Source of the DNA: Arcobacter ellisii
GTDB taxonomy: Bacteria; Campylobacterota; Campylobacteria; Campylobacterales; Arcobacteraceae
Reading direction: 5' to 3'
NCBI RefSeq assembly: GCF_003544915.1
Contig: NZ_CP032097.1
Coordinates: forward strand, 806,001 to 870,000
DNA length: 64,000 nucleotides
The position numbers were made by a program, and so were the translations under genes. Below the pieces are notes generated by a model, which was given only the letters and a program-made list of their open reading frames with translations, was not told the origin of the DNA and did no database searches. Shown piece after piece: positions 63,438 through 64,000 of this stretch (position 1 is its first letter; each line of letters starts with the position of its first letter).

Positions 63438-63456
63438 TTGTGTTACAATAACACAA
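63438..63456. promoter_or_regulatory. palindrome overlapping a -10-like box before ppnP
   Basis: TTGTGTTACAATAACACAA is an 8-bp perfect inverted repeat around CAA. TACAAT in its middle resembles a -10 element 32 bases before the ppnP start. It could be an operator; its protein is unknown. Confidence 0.5.
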
Positions 63457-63477
63457 ATAATAACGTAAGGAATGTAA

Positions 63478-63792
63478 ATGGCAGAGTTTAACGGTGTTTC
63501 TATTGCAAAAGCAGCAAATATTCTTTTTGAAGGTAATATCACAAGTAGAACTATCACATTTGAAGATGGTTCAAGAAAAACTTTAGGGATAATGTTACCA
63601 GGTGAATATGAATTAAATACAGTTCATAAAGAGGTAATTGATATTCAAAGAGGTGTATTAGAAGTTATGTTACCAGCTAAAGATTGGGCAAAATATGAAG
63701 GTCCAGCTTCTTTTGAAATTCCAGCAAATTCAAAATTCAAATTAAGAGTTCACTCTTTAGTAGATTATTGTTGTTCTTTTATTAAAAACTAA
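63478..63792 (+). CDS. ppnP: pyrimidine/purine nucleoside phosphorylase PpnP
   Basis: A 104-residue cupin-fold enzyme (formerly DUF1255/YaiE) that phosphorolyses a range of nucleosides. It has FNGVSIAKAANILFEGNIT, FEDGSRKTLGIMLPGEYE and FEIPANSKFKLRV. The length is typical. TAAGGA lies before the ATG. It faces a NosL-like gene across a terminator. Confidence 0.93.
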   Translation: MAEFNGVSIAKAANILFEGNITSRTITFEDGSRKTLGIMLPGEYELNTVHKEVIDIQRGVLEVMLPAKDWAKYEGPASFEIPANSKFKLRVHSLVDYCCSFIKN

Positions 63793-63806
63793 ATTGTTAT
63801 TTATTG

Positions 63807-63844
63807 CTTACAAACAATGCGATAAAATCGCATTGTAATGTAAG
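63807..63844. terminator. bidirectional terminator between ppnP and the NosL-like gene
   Basis: A long inverted repeat: outer arms CTTACA/TGTAAG, inner arms ACAATGCGAT/ATCGCATTGT, loop AAA. It sits between the convergent stops. Confidence 0.85.
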
Positions 63845-64000
63845 TTAAAATAACATCTCTTTTTTTAATTCTTCAAATTTTAAAACTTTTTTTCCAAAAT
63901 GGTCTTCCATAAATTTTTTAGCTTGAGATTCATTTTTAAATGGAATTAGCTCTTCACCCATTGGTCCATATACATTTGAACCAATTACAAAATAGGCATC
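63845..64000 (-). CDS. NosL-like copper protein, 3' part only
   Basis: The last 51 codons of a minus-strand gene whose start lies beyond the window. The residues AYFVIGSNVYGPMGEELIPF and AKKFMEDHFGKKVLKFEEL match the C-terminal half of NosL-family proteins, copper-binding lipoproteins linked to nitrous oxide reductase maturation. Copper ligands (Cys, Met) upstream are not visible here. If confirmed, denitrification or copper genes may begin just past base 64000. Confidence 0.8.
   Translation of the reverse strand, partial: DAYFVIGSNVYGPMGEELIPFKNESQAKKFMEDHFGKKVLKFEELKKEMLF

Overview
The window is a low-GC chromosomal segment. It most likely comes from a member of the Campylobacterota of the Arcobacter/Aliarcobacter type. 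Evidence for this is the very AT-rich coding and intergenic DNA, AAAGGA-type ribosome binding sites, frequent TTG starts, HQWRQP-type sensor kinases, short RecO and PdxJ versions, and the gene order pyrH-rpoZ-spoT-tyrS-(nitronate monooxygenase)-amidase, which I recall from Campylobacter. I saw no rRNA, tRNA, CRISPR array, insertion sequence or prophage.

Bases 1-30060 are mostly housekeeping. A short plus-strand block (rplY 3' end, pth, an LptF/G permease, a NUDIX hydrolase) meets a long minus-strand block from 20789 down to 2531 (sensor kinase, cvpA, lysS, glyA, SPOR protein, trpE, pdxJ, pdxA, an ATPase, pyrH, rpoZ, spoT, tyrS, nitronate monooxygenase, cell-wall amidase). Plus-strand genes follow: ispG, dnaB, a UDP-sugar dehydrogenase, a pseudopilin, then a minus-strand exported DNA ligase, then apt, trpB, dedA and pepA.

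Bases 30086-60352 form an iron-homeostasis island. I count eleven sites of one 15-bp pattern (roughly TRATARY-N-RTTATCA), read as Fur boxes, and all lie between 31649 and 58391. They sit in front of exbB-exbD-tonB and a divergent TolC-MacA-MacB exporter, an ankyrin gene, two small-membrane-protein genes, a ferrosome-like gene cluster (36942-41146), fur itself, a two-component system, three TonB-dependent receptor loci, hemP, and PepSY/DUF4198-type accessory genes. The island could combine siderophore or heme uptake (three receptors, TonB-ExbBD, PepSY proteins, HemP, PiuC hydroxylase), a possible siderophore exporter (MacAB-TolC like), and iron storage in a membrane-bound compartment (P1B ATPase without a CPC motif, HMA-like protein, ferritin-like protein, glycine-rich membrane proteins).

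Bases 60474-64000 return to housekeeping: ychF, an HDOD protein, recO, a small acidic protein, ppnP and the 3' end of a NosL-like gene.

The most interesting items are the ferrosome-like cluster, a repeated leader motif shared by two receptor genes (50168-50215 and 56283-56324), several unlisted small genes (38-aa and 49-aa membrane proteins, HemP), an SD-sequestering hairpin before the pseudopilin, and an apparent ATT start for the amidase.
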